Source: Bacteroidales bacterium (GTDB taxonomy: Bacteria > Bacteroidota > Bacteroidia > Bacteroidales > UBA932). From it: DNA of 64,000 nt. Made by a program: the position numbers and the translations under genes. Positions 1 to 8,045 of the stretch are shown in pieces. Position 1 is the stretch's first letter. Each line of letters opens with the position of its first letter. A model generated the notes under the pieces. It saw only the letters and a list, made by a program, of their open reading frames with translations, made no database searches and was not told the DNA's origin. The stretch spans positions 1 through 64,000 of the forward strand of contig JAFQFD010000020.1 of assembly GCA_017415715.1 (NCBI GenBank), in the 5' to 3' direction.

Positions 1-170
1 GCAGCAATGCCATTCTTATAGCGTGGGGTTATTGTCCGATTTCATTCCGTACAGTGGATTCGGTGGATTATAAGAAAGCGATGCTGATGTTCTATGAACA
101 GAACAATATTGCAGCATTCAAGCAGATTTTCATAGAGCAGTATGAGTTTGCTGTGAAAAATTACTTTTAA
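1..170 (+). CDS. Fic-like protein, C-terminal end only (partial)
   Basis: Frame 3 is open from the window edge to a TAA at 168-170, giving about 55 residues that end in QYEFAVKNYF. The pattern (a D-x-x-x-Y-K-x-A-M-L-x-F-Y-E block, then an IFIEQYEFAV block) resembles the C-terminal tail of Bacteroidetes Fic/DOC-family proteins, which transfer AMP or related groups to target proteins. The catalytic HxFx(D/E)GNGR motif would lie left of the window, so the call depends on the tail alone. It could be another helical protein with a similar ending. Confidence 0.45.
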   Translation, partial: SNAILIAWGYCPISFRTVDSVDYKKAMLMFYEQNNIAAFKQIFIEQYEFAVKNYF

Positions 171-293
171 TGCTTGATACTTCCACTTTTAGTTTTAGTA
201 TCCCAAAGAATATCCCAAAACAACTTCGGAAGCAGTAAGTCATTTGCAGGAAACTGCAAGTGGCTTTAATTGATATGACGGATTTATATAGTT

Positions 294-1499
294 TTACAGT
301 CCCTTGTTAAGAAACTCCCTCAAGGATATATGCTTGATTCCATTTTCATCCCTTGAGGTCAGGAAAGGAGTAGCGCTGATCACATATTTCGGATGATTGT
401 CACGGATCTTCTCCAACGGACCGAATTCCCTGTCTCTTGTAGACTGCTCGCCCATCAGATATGTTACCTGCACATATGCCGTTTCACCGGGCTTGGTGCA
501 GACAAAATCAACTTCTCCGGCTCCAAGGACACCCACTTGTACCTTATAGCCTAAAAAGCACAAATGTTTGTATACAGCATTCTCGATAACCTTTTCGATA
601 TATGAATCCAATCCACCCTCAGCCTTGAGATTACGGAGCCCCAGATCATCCCAATAGACCTTTTCGTTGGATTCAAGAATCTTCTTTCCGTGAATATCAT
701 AGCGAGAAGCCGAATTCAGCAGATAAGCCTCCTCGTAGAAACTTCTATACAGAAGTACCAGATTGCTTGATATGCTCTCTCCCTGCGACTTCATATACTT
801 GGAAATGCTGTTGGCAGATGTCAGTTTACCTGTAGTGTCAGCATAGAAAGCAATGAGATTATTCAGGAAAGGCACATTACGGATGTCGTGACGTTCGATA
901 ATATCCTTAAGCATTATGGTGTTGAATACACTTGATAGATATGCCCAGACGTGCTCATCGCTATCCAGTCCTATCCTGCGAAGACCAGGCAGACCACCGT
1001 AGTTCAGATATTTCATCAGCGACTCATCGCTGTCCTGAAGACTATGAAACTCAAGAAACTCCGGATAGGTCAATGGATGAACACGGATTTCTACATATCT
1101 GCCGGCCAATAACGTGGATAGATCACCGGACAGCATCTTGGAGTTACTTCCGGTGATGATCACATCTGTATTATCCTCAGTGTACCAGCTGCATATGCTT
1201 TCCTCAAACTTCTCTATCTGCTGGACCTCATCGACAAGAATACAGTTATGCTTGCCAGGCTGAAAAAGGTTCTCAATGTAATTGTCAAGATCATCCTTTG
1301 TCTTGATGTTCCCAAACGCCTTTTTCTCCTTATCTACATAGATGACATTTATATCCTCTTCCTTCGAATGCCTTTCGATAAAGTCCTTGAGAATATAACT
1401 CTTACCCACACGTCGAGGGCCAACAAGGACAATGATATTGCCCTTTCCGATCCAGGAATCAACCTTGTCAGCGTAGTGTCTTCTTGTTAAAATATCCAT
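294..1499 (-). CDS. AAA-family ATPase with DUF4143 C-terminal domain
   Basis: About 401 residues. A P-loop is visible near residue 30 (GPRRVGKS), a Walker B-like stretch (ILVDEVQQIE) near 95 and a sensor-like TGSNSKML near 120. The C-terminal half has the DUF4143 pattern, ending in a nuclease-like fold with GEVDFVC and an AYVQVTY strand. These ATPases are common in Bacteroidetes accessory regions; their substrate is not established. I chose ATG 1499 (MDILTRRHYADKV), because the 11 codons in front of it look like leader sequence. A truncated relative lies at 47638-48405. Both have short direct repeats upstream. Confidence 0.85.
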   Translation of the reverse strand: MDILTRRHYADKVDSWIGKGNIIVLVGPRRVGKSYILKDFIERHSKEEDINVIYVDKEKKAFGNIKTKDDLDNYIENLFQPGKHNCILVDEVQQIEKFEESICSWYTEDNTDVIITGSNSKMLSGDLSTLLAGRYVEIRVHPLTYPEFLEFHSLQDSDESLMKYLNYGGLPGLRRIGLDSDEHVWAYLSSVFNTIMLKDIIERHDIRNVPFLNNLIAFYADTTGKLTSANSISKYMKSQGESISSNLVLLYRSFYEEAYLLNSASRYDIHGKKILESNEKVYWDDLGLRNLKAEGGLDSYIEKVIENAVYKHLCFLGYKVQVGVLGAGEVDFVCTKPGETAYVQVTYLMGEQSTRDREFGPLEKIRDNHPKYVISATPFLTSRDENGIKHISLREFLNKGL

Positions 1500-1515
1500 A
1501 GTGTCATGTTTTATC

Positions 1516-1590
1516 GGTAACAAAAATAACACTTACGGACAACAAAAACAAGAGGAATGGGCATTTTATTGTTTTAAGACAACAAAAATA
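1516..1590 (-). promoter_or_regulatory. Promoter region of the DUF4143 gene with three AACAAAAA repeats
   Basis: On the minus strand TATTTTTG (1528-1521) matches the Bacteroidetes -7 box TAnnTTTG, with a CTTG at 1552-1549 about 20 nt upstream as a weak -33 element. AACAAAAA recurs at 1519-1526, 1541-1548 and 1581-1588; the last two are preceded by GAC. The repeats could be operator half-sites. The remainder of the 1500-1883 intergenic stretch holds no convincing gene; ORFs across it are AT-rich and lack homology signals. Confidence 0.4.
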
Positions 1591-1849
1591 ACGGATAATA
1601 TTGTGGTGGATTTGCTCTCGATTTTCACATATAACGTAACTTTTGTGGAAAGTTTACGTTTTTGCAGAATCGAATACGGCTTTAGGCTTATCTTCCTTTT
1701 TATTCTTTTCTGGTTCAGGCTGTTAAACTGTCGTCTCCGCAAAGGTGTAATCAGAGTGTTAGCTCTGGCCTTTCAGATTTGCAAATCCCTGAGAGTGAGA
1801 TCGCTGCTTGATATGCTGAAAATGTGATGCTGTTATTCCAGTAATTTAT

Positions 1850-1857
1850 TAAATTTG
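1850..1857 (+). promoter_or_regulatory. -7 promoter box for the RyR/channel operon
   Basis: TAAATTTG fits TAnnTTTG and lies 26 nt upstream of the ATG at 1884. No good TTTG -33 element is seen at the usual 19-21 nt spacing, so this is tentative. Confidence 0.4.
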
Positions 1858-1883
1858 TACTGCGATATCTAATAGAGTTAACC

Positions 1884-3914
1884 ATGAAGACATTCTGGAG
1901 AAAATTGAGGCAAGGTCTGGACAGGGCCATATATGAAGGACGCTTCAAGCAGTTCGTATGGCTGTCAGGGGTTTTGATCCTTGCGTTTCTCATTGTGCTG
2001 TTGCTTGCTGCTGTGTTCAGATTCGACCTGGTGGCTGCAGCCCCGGGTGTAGAGGCGTCATCTGGCTCCGCTCCTGTCCTGGTGAGACTGGTCGAGCTTC
2101 TTCTTGATCCGGGTGCATTCGTGGGCAGTGGAGCATATAACTATGTGTTCTTCCAGTTCCTGGTAGTGCTTGTCGGAGCTACTTTCTTCACCAGTTTCCT
2201 TATCGGCACGATCGGCAACCTGTTGAGCCGAAGAGTGGATTCGTTGACAGACGGAAGATACACCTATGCATTCGAGGACCATATCCTCATATTGGGAGCT
2301 GGCAGCGCCCTCAAGAATCTTCTTCACCAGATTTCGGAGACAGGGACGAAATGCGACATCGTGATCCAGACAACACAGCCTCCCGAGGCAGTAAGAGACC
2401 AGATACGCTCATTCAAGATCAAGCCATGCGAAAAGGACATATATGTCATTTATGGCAGCAGAACGGATATGACGGCTCTTGCAGACCTGCGGTTTAAAGA
2501 TGCCAGGGAAATATATATTCTGGGAGAAGACGATGAGCCTCAGCACGATGGTCTGAACCTGAAGTGCTGGAATCAGATAATGGAGGAATGCAAAGGAAAT
2601 CCTGGTGTGAAGCCTTGCTATCTTATGCTGGACCGCATCACTTCACATCATGCGTTTTCCTATAAGAAAGACAACGGATCCACACCGGAGCTCAGGCTTA
2701 ACGTCATCAGCGCGATCGAGAACGCCGTCCAGGGCGTGCTTGTCTCTGGTAAAGTAGGGAAAGTGGAATATCCTACGATGCTTGACAGGGATGGGATCGG
2801 CAAGGACAGCGATGTAAATGTGCATCTTATCGTGGTCGGCATGACGCAGACAGCTTATGCATTCGCTACAACGGCTGCTCACATCTGTCATTTCCCTAAT
2901 TTCAGGACAAAGAACAAGAGGACCAAGATCACATTCATCCAGAAGGATATCCAGGAGGAAATGGATTTCTGGATGGGTCACTACAGCACTTTGATGGATA
3001 TCTCTTATGCAGAGTACAGGAAGTGGGATGAGGCAGGTCAGCCGCAAGTCAAGAAGTTCTATCCGAAGCCGGAGTATATAAATCCTATTTATTCGGATAA
3101 GAAGGGATTCCTTGACGTGGAATGGGAGTTCATTGATGCCGGAGTCGAGGACGCTAACGTCCGCAAGTATATCCGTGAATGCGTGGCAAAAGACGGAATT
3201 TCTGAATATCTCTCATTTGCGGTGTGCGGCCATGATGCAGAGGCCAACGTGGCTGTTGCGATGTATCTTCCTGGCGAAGTATATGAAACAGACAAGATTC
3301 CGGTGTTTGTATATCAGCCGCTGACGCGATTTGTCATGTACCCTGCGAGTGAGACCGGAAGGTATCGCAACATGTATCCGTTCGGAATGAGGGGTGACTG
3401 CTTCGATCCGAAGCAGGAGCGTCTGCTTTGGGCCAAGAGGATCAAGTTCATATATGATATGAGCGGAAAGTATGGCAAGATGGAGGAAGGGGCGGCACTT
3501 GATGAAAGGTGGTATGACGCCGGGAATAAATACGCTCTCCAGTTGTCAAACATATATGCTGCCAATTCGATACCGGTGAAATTCAGAAGTATAGGTATTG
3601 ATCCGTCTGTCCGTTCAGGTCTGACTGCTGATGAGATCGAGATCCTCGCAGAAATTGAACATAACAGATGGAATGTAGAGAAGCTGCTTAACGGTTTCGG
3701 AGCTTTGCCGTTTGTCGACAGGATGGAAATTCTGAAAGGGCTGCTGTCATCTTCTGCGGCGGATCGGGGCGCGATGAAGACCAGGAAGAAACGTTTGAAG
3801 AATGAGTGCTTCCGCCATGCAGACATCGCTCCGTATGGGGAACTTCATCACGAATCCCTTAAATACGATTCAGATATAGTATCAAATTTGTTGGATGTCA
3901 TTAAAAATGAATAA
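1884..3914 (+). CDS. CASTOR/POLLUX-like ion channel with Rossmann (RCK) domains and a C-terminal RyR domain
   Basis: 676 residues. One membrane helix lies at about 22-46. A pore-like hydrophobic region and second helix (about 85-113) run into a linker LLSRRVDSLTDG and then DHILILGAG, closely following the CASTOR/POLLUX layout (helix, KVDSLR-G linker, then HxLILG of the first NAD-binding fold). A second Rossmann-like strand, VHLIVVGM, is near 312. Near the C-terminus, EIEHNRWNVEKLLNGF is the core of the RyR (ryanodine-receptor repeat) domain. In plants CASTOR/POLLUX channels shape calcium oscillations. Here the ligand and ion are unknown. The next gene overlaps it and a separate RyR protein ends the operon. 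A non-channel TrkA-N sensor protein is the main alternative. Confidence 0.7.
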   Translation: MKTFWRKLRQGLDRAIYEGRFKQFVWLSGVLILAFLIVLLLAAVFRFDLVAAAPGVEASSGSAPVLVRLVELLLDPGAFVGSGAYNYVFFQFLVVLVGATFFTSFLIGTIGNLLSRRVDSLTDGRYTYAFEDHILILGAGSALKNLLHQISETGTKCDIVIQTTQPPEAVRDQIRSFKIKPCEKDIYVIYGSRTDMTALADLRFKDAREIYILGEDDEPQHDGLNLKCWNQIMEECKGNPGVKPCYLMLDRITSHHAFSYKKDNGSTPELRLNVISAIENAVQGVLVSGKVGKVEYPTMLDRDGIGKDSDVNVHLIVVGMTQTAYAFATTAAHICHFPNFRTKNKRTKITFIQKDIQEEMDFWMGHYSTLMDISYAEYRKWDEAGQPQVKKFYPKPEYINPIYSDKKGFLDVEWEFIDAGVEDANVRKYIRECVAKDGISEYLSFAVCGHDAEANVAVAMYLPGEVYETDKIPVFVYQPLTRFVMYPASETGRYRNMYPFGMRGDCFDPKQERLLWAKRIKFIYDMSGKYGKMEEGAALDERWYDAGNKYALQLSNIYAANSIPVKFRSIGIDPSVRSGLTADEIEILAEIEHNRWNVEKLLNGFGALPFVDRMEILKGLLSSSAADRGAMKTRKKRLKNECFRHADIAPYGELHHESLKYDSDIVSNLLDVIKNE

Positions 3915-4323
3915 TATGAATAAAAGTCTAGTCTATCTGTTGCTGCTGTTGTCGTTTCTTGCACTCGCAGTATGTGTCGCAGCGTTATGCGATTTTGAAC
4001 TGACTGTCATGTCAGGGTCCATATTCTTTACGTTGTTAGGACTTGCTCTTTTCTTGTTCGTGTCTATGTGTCTGCAGTGTTGGAAAGAAGGATTGTTCGA
4101 GCGCAAGGCGAAACTTGAACAAACTCTCGCCGAGCTGGATAAAAGCATAGAGCAGAAGACGGCAGATAAGACGGACATGGAAAACAAACTCAATGAACTG
4201 AGAGATAAGATTGATGGCTTGAATAAAGACGATCTGTCAAAACGTGTCGAGGAACTTGAGCAGATTAATAAGGATCTTCAGGCACGGATAGATACGTTCA
4301 TGGCTGTTTTAGGAGAGAACTGA
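3907..4323 (+). CDS. Two-helix membrane protein with cytoplasmic coiled coil
   Basis: About 138 residues. Two hydrophobic segments (about residues 5-27 and 34-54) are followed by a heptad-rich coiled coil (about 60-130, with ELRDKIDGLN and RVEELEQINKD). No enzymatic motif is seen. It overlaps the end of the channel gene and its TGA overlaps the next ATG (TGATG at 4321-4325), so the three proteins are probably made in fixed ratio and may form one membrane complex. An in-frame ATG at 3895 is an alternative start. I do not recognise a named family. Confidence 0.8.
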   Translation: MNNMNKSLVYLLLLLSFLALAVCVAALCDFELTVMSGSIFFTLLGLALFLFVSMCLQCWKEGLFERKAKLEQTLAELDKSIEQKTADKTDMENKLNELRDKIDGLNKDDLSKRVEELEQINKDLQARIDTFMAVLGEN

Positions 4324-4613
4324 TGATGGATAAGGTTTATGTACCGCAGCCGATGGACACAGAAGATGTCCAGCTGCCAGAAGAATTGAACGAGCTCGTA
4401 GAGCAGATGGCGAAGAATGTCCATGAGGTATGGGCGCAGACGCGCATTCAGCAGGGCTGGACCTATGGTCCGGAACGCAATGACGCGCTCAAGCACCACC
4501 CTTGCCTTGTGCCTTATGAAGAGCTTCCGGAGTCAGAGAAGGAGTATGACCGAAACACTTCCATAGAAACTCTGAAGCTCATCTGTAAGCTGGGATTCAA
4601 GATATCAAGATAG
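4323..4613 (+). CDS. Stand-alone RyR-domain protein
   Basis: 96 residues, almost entirely one RyR (ryanodine-receptor repeat) domain: YVPQPMDTEDVQLPEEL, then NVHEVWAQTRIQQGWTYGP, then LVPYEELPESEKEYDR and LKLICKLGFKI are all hallmark stretches. In animals this domain is a structural/regulatory module of Ca2+-release channels. Prokaryotic copies are thought to bind ligands in signalling or conflict contexts. Translationally coupled to the coiled-coil membrane gene, and paired with a second RyR domain on the channel two genes upstream. Confidence 0.9.
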   Translation: MMDKVYVPQPMDTEDVQLPEELNELVEQMAKNVHEVWAQTRIQQGWTYGPERNDALKHHPCLVPYEELPESEKEYDRNTSIETLKLICKLGFKISR

Positions 4614-4617
4614 AGAA

Positions 4618-4650
4618 AGAGGCTGGTTCGTCTGACATGAACCAGCCTCT
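4618..4650. terminator. Hairpin terminator between convergent genes
   Basis: A perfect 12-bp stem (AGAGGCTGGTTC at 4618-4629 with 4639-4650) has a 9-nt loop. It sits between the RyR operon and the convergent SDR gene. No long T tract follows on either strand, so it may be a bidirectional, imperfect terminator. Confidence 0.6.
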
Positions 4651-4674
4651 CTCTGTTTATGACACTCTGTTTGT

Positions 4675-5445
4675 CTATACACAGGTGTATCCGCCGTCAA
4701 CCGCGATGTTCTGGCCTGTCACGTATGTGCTGGCCGGTGACGCGAGGAAGAGGGCGCATGTGTCGAGCTCGCCAGAGCGGCCATAGCGCTCGAGCGGAAT
4801 GCTGCGCTTTGCTATCGCCTGGAAATAGTCGCTGTCGAGGGTCTCGGTTGTGAGATCTGTATAGAAGTATCCAGGGCAGATCGAGTTGACTGTAACGCCG
4901 TATTTGCCCCATTCTGCCGCAAGTGCTCTTGTGAAGTTCACAACGCCGCCCTTAGCTGCGTGGTAAGGCGCGCTTCCTACAATCATATTTCCTACGAGAC
5001 CGTACATCGATGCGATGTTGATGATGCGGCCGTACTGAGCCTTTATCATCTCTTTTCCGAACTCTCTTGCGCAAACGAATGTGCCGAAGAGGTCTATGTT
5101 CATCTCATGTCTGAACTGTTCGTCTGTGATCTCCTCCGCAGGTCCGACGGCACCAGTGCCGGCGTTGTTCACGAGGATGTCTACGCGTCCGAATCTTTCC
5201 ATTGTGGCCTTTACTGCCGCCTCTACCATCTCGGTCTTGGTGATGTCGCAGGTGAACGGAAGCACTTCAACTCCGAACTCTTCTGTGATCGCCCTGGCAT
5301 TCTCTTCAAGGAGATTCATTCTGCGTGCGAGAAGTACGAGGTTGGCTCCCTGGCTTGCGAATGCCTTCGCCATCTGGAGTCCGAGGCCTGTGGATGCTCC
5401 TGTAACTACAGCAACATGTCCTTTAAGGTCAAAATAATTCTTCAT
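4675..5445 (-). CDS. SDR-family NAD(P)-dependent oxidoreductase, gluconate 5-dehydrogenase-like
   Basis: 256 residues, the usual classical-SDR length. The cofactor motif TGASTGLG is at 15-22, NNAG at 93-96, catalytic Ser146, Tyr161 and Lys165 (YHAAK), and the C-terminal substrate loop ends in NIAVDGGYTCV. The best match by eye is the group of gluconate 5-dehydrogenase/2-deoxy-gluconate 3-dehydrogenase enzymes, which interconvert sugar acids and keto-sugar acids. No sugar-acid neighbours are present, so the substrate is open. It is a single-gene unit with its own upstream -7 box. Confidence 0.85.
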   Translation of the reverse strand: MKNYFDLKGHVAVVTGASTGLGLQMAKAFASQGANLVLLARRMNLLEENARAITEEFGVEVLPFTCDITKTEMVEAAVKATMERFGRVDILVNNAGTGAVGPAEEITDEQFRHEMNIDLFGTFVCAREFGKEMIKAQYGRIINIASMYGLVGNMIVGSAPYHAAKGGVVNFTRALAAEWGKYGVTVNSICPGYFYTDLTTETLDSDYFQAIAKRSIPLERYGRSGELDTCALFLASPASTYVTGQNIAVDGGYTCV

Positions 5446-5473
5446 GTTTACGGTTATTGGTTTATGTGTTTGA

Positions 5474-5481
5474 CAAATGTA
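5474..5481 (-). promoter_or_regulatory. -7 promoter box for the SDR gene
   Basis: On the minus strand TACATTTG (5481-5474) fits TAnnTTTG, 29 nt ahead of the start codon. TGACAAAT occurs twice nearby (5471-5478 and 5492-5499), perhaps an operator or chance in an AT-rich stretch. Confidence 0.4.
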
Positions 5482-5690
5482 ATGAAAATATTGACAAATA
5501 CTCCGTCATCCCGAAGTTTTTCTTGGAATCAGCTTCAGAAAAAACTCTACAATTCCTCTCTGTAACCGAAAATTAATGAAAAATTAACACATTGTCAACT
5601 ACTTGATAATCAGTAATATCCGTTGTTGCTGTCGATGTTGCATATGCCTGGACAGATATCCCGATGTTCCTCTACATTGCGAAAAAATGA

Positions 5691-5698
5691 TATCTTTG
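5691..5698 (+). promoter_or_regulatory. -7 promoter box for the phosphate locus
   Basis: TATCTTTG fits TAnnTTTG and lies 28 nt before the ATG of the DUF47 gene at 5727. No clear -33 TTTG is found at standard spacing. Confidence 0.45.
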
Positions 5699-5726
5699 TT
5701 TCATGGATAACTAAAAATCCTTGGAA

Positions 5727-6374
5727 ATGTTCGGAAAAAAGAAGGCAAACAAGCTTATTGATGATATTGACAGATACTTCGATCTGATGGACCAGTCTGT
5801 CCTTGTCTTCAAGGAAGGAGTGCGCAATTATCTCAATTCAAACGCTGCGGATTTCAATGAAAATCTCGCCCGCCTCACTGCCGTTGAGGGAGAGGCGGAA
5901 GTGCTCAGAAGGGAGATAGAAAATGCGCTTTACACACAGACAGCCCTTGTGAGATCCAGGGGAGACATCATGCGTCTGTTCGAGAAGACAAGGAACATCA
6001 CCGACATCCTCAACGAAAGTCTCTTCCAGTTTGAGATCGAGACTCCGTTTGTCCCTTCTGACCTCAATGCAGAGTTCATCAAGCTGACTGAATTCTCTGC
6101 GCTTTCTGTCGAGGCGGTCATCCCTGCGGCCAAGGCATATTTCAGGGCTCCAGAGACTGTTCCTGACAAGATCAGCAGAGCTTATTTCTATGAAAAAGAG
6201 GCCGTGAAATACTCCCAGACCATCAAGAGGACGGTCTTCCACAGCATGCCGGCCCTCAAGCTCAGTGAGAAGTTCCACTTGAGATATTTCGCCCTTCATA
6301 TCGAGAACCTCGCCAAGGCGTCGGCTAATGTGGCCGACCAGCTGGCGGTAATGGCCATAAGAAGAACTCTCTAG
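5727..6374 (+). CDS. DUF47-family PhoU-like protein (phosphate transport accessory)
   Basis: 215 residues, all-helical, with the MFGKKKANKLIDDI start and the DLMDQSVLVFKEGVRNYL and EVLRREIENALY segments typical of the TIGR00153/DUF47 family. Such proteins are usually encoded beside PiT phosphate permeases and are thought to regulate them. Here the next gene begins 1 nt after the stop and encodes a PiT-like membrane protein, supporting that pairing. I chose ATG 5727 over TTG 5721. Confidence 0.85.
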   Translation: MFGKKKANKLIDDIDRYFDLMDQSVLVFKEGVRNYLNSNAADFNENLARLTAVEGEAEVLRREIENALYTQTALVRSRGDIMRLFEKTRNITDILNESLFQFEIETPFVPSDLNAEFIKLTEFSALSVEAVIPAAKAYFRAPETVPDKISRAYFYEKEAVKYSQTIKRTVFHSMPALKLSEKFHLRYFALHIENLAKASANVADQLAVMAIRRTL

Positions 6375-6375
6375 A

Positions 6376-8004
6376 ATGCAATCACTCTGCCTCATATTGT
6401 TCCTGTGTGCCGCTGCTCTTTGGTTCTTTACCAATGAGTATGACACTCTCTTCGGAGTGTTCAAGCCCACTTGTGCAGTGCGCAGAGGCAGTTTCATAGC
6501 CATAGTCTCAGTATTCCTGCTTTCAGCCATATGGTTCGGCAGAGACGGGGCTGTTGCAAACGCGGTCCAGGAGAGCCTTTCGTTCATGTCTCTTGACTGC
6601 AAGGATGTATTCATAGTCCTCCTTTCGTCTATGATCGTCCTCTCTACACTTCTGTTCTTCTCGGTGAAAGGCTCTGCGACTTATGCGCTTATCGGTGCGT
6701 TGTCCGCCTGCGCGATGATGCGTGTCGGCGACCTCCAGTGGTCATATGCCTTGCCTTTCCTGGCTGCACCGGTCATGGCCTTCGCGCTGTCCGCGCTCAT
6801 CAGGGCGGCCTTCAGACGCTTCCTTGCGGGAGCGAGAATCCATATGATCACGCTTTCATACTATATGCGTCACGCAGTGATAATCTGCATGGTGCTGACA
6901 TCTGTCGCCCTCGGACTCAACTGGGGAGGTCTTCTTACAGGGGTAGCCGGCTTGATCGGTACGTCGGAGTCATACGGGCTGGCTGCGGTCGTGATTACAG
7001 GCTTCATCATGCTGGCAGTCATGTATCTCACCCAGTGGGAAAGCGGTGAACCTTCGGGAATCTTTGCGGATTTCTCCATATATGCAGTCGTGTCGACAGG
7101 CTTTGCAGTGGCCTTGACAATGCTGTTCTTCTCGTTTGACGCGACGGCCTCGCTCATAGGCCTGCATCCTGCTCCGCTCTCGGTGTCGGCCCTTGTCATG
7201 GCCGCCGTAGCAGGAGCGGAACTCGCCCAGAAGTCGCGTCTTGTGGAGGACGAAGACTATTCCAAGGAGGTCGTAGGCATGGTCGTGGCACCGGCCGGTT
7301 CGCTGGCACTCGCTTGCCTGATGTTCTACATCATGGGAGCGGATCCGGAGAATCAGATGACTGACTTCGTCGTTCTTGCAGCATCGATCGTTGCGCTCTT
7401 GGCGCTGGCCTTTGTGCAGTATGCCAGGACGCAGAAGAGGCAGAGAGAGGCGACCGACCGCCTCGTGTATGCCCAGCAGCAGCAGATCTACGAGCACAGC
7501 CGCGCTCTGAATGACATGGAGCTGAAGGTCGTGCTCTCGGAGAATCAGGCCCTGCACAATGCCGTGGAGCAGAAGAGGCAGGAGGTGATGAACGTGGCCC
7601 TGAGCATCGTGGAGCAGAAGGAGTTCCTGGAGTCTCTGGACGCCATGGTGAAGCGTCTTGCGAAGACCGAAGACCCGAAGGAGAAGGATAGGATCATAGC
7701 AGAGCTGGGATCATCCATAAAGCAGAGACTGTCGTACGACCGCGATGTGGACTCGCAGTATTTCTATGCGCAGGCCGAGTCGCTGCACGAGGACTTCAAC
7801 GCAAAGCTTTCGGAGAATTTTCCGGACCTGACACAGCAGGAGAGACGCCTGGCGACCTTGCTCAGGCTTGGATTCTCCTCAAAATACATAGCAACCCTGA
7901 TGAACATAACCCCAAAGAGCGTCGAGATCAGCCGCTACAGGCTCCGCCAGAAGCTCGGCCTCGCCAAAGGGGATAACCTGGTGAATTTCATAAAATCAAT
8001 TTAA
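6376..8004 (+). CDS. PiT-like membrane domain fused to coiled coil and LuxR-type helix-turn-helix
   Basis: 542 residues. Roughly the first 350 contain about ten hydrophobic segments, with a stretch GSATYALIGALSA resembling the S-x-T-x-A-L-x-G-A motif of inorganic phosphate (PiT) permeases. The expected G-A-N-D-x-A-N motifs are absent (ALGLNWGGLLTG where a second copy would fall). Residues about 355-480 are polar and coiled. The end, LTQQERRLATLLRLGFSSKYIA then SVEISRYRLRQKLGL, is a LuxR/GerE-like DNA-binding domain. It probably works as a membrane-bound sensor-regulator rather than a transporter, which is inference. Directly follows the DUF47 gene; the porin begins 41 nt downstream. Confidence 0.7.
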   Translation: MQSLCLILFLCAAALWFFTNEYDTLFGVFKPTCAVRRGSFIAIVSVFLLSAIWFGRDGAVANAVQESLSFMSLDCKDVFIVLLSSMIVLSTLLFFSVKGSATYALIGALSACAMMRVGDLQWSYALPFLAAPVMAFALSALIRAAFRRFLAGARIHMITLSYYMRHAVIICMVLTSVALGLNWGGLLTGVAGLIGTSESYGLAAVVITGFIMLAVMYLTQWESGEPSGIFADFSIYAVVSTGFAVALTMLFFSFDATASLIGLHPAPLSVSALVMAAVAGAELAQKSRLVEDEDYSKEVVGMVVAPAGSLALACLMFYIMGADPENQMTDFVVLAASIVALLALAFVQYARTQKRQREATDRLVYAQQQQIYEHSRALNDMELKVVLSENQALHNAVEQKRQEVMNVALSIVEQKEFLESLDAMVKRLAKTEDPKEKDRIIAELGSSIKQRLSYDRDVDSQYFYAQAESLHEDFNAKLSENFPDLTQQERRLATLLRLGFSSKYIATLMNITPKSVEISRYRLRQKLGLAKGDNLVNFIKSI

Positions 8005-8045
8005 ACTATTATTAACAAACACATTAACCATTAAACCTTACAGAC

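Noticed and set aside
4960-5565. 201-codon plus-strand ORF over the SDR gene
   Set aside because: It is the antisense shadow of a clear SDR gene, and its Cys/His-rich composition is typical of such shadows.
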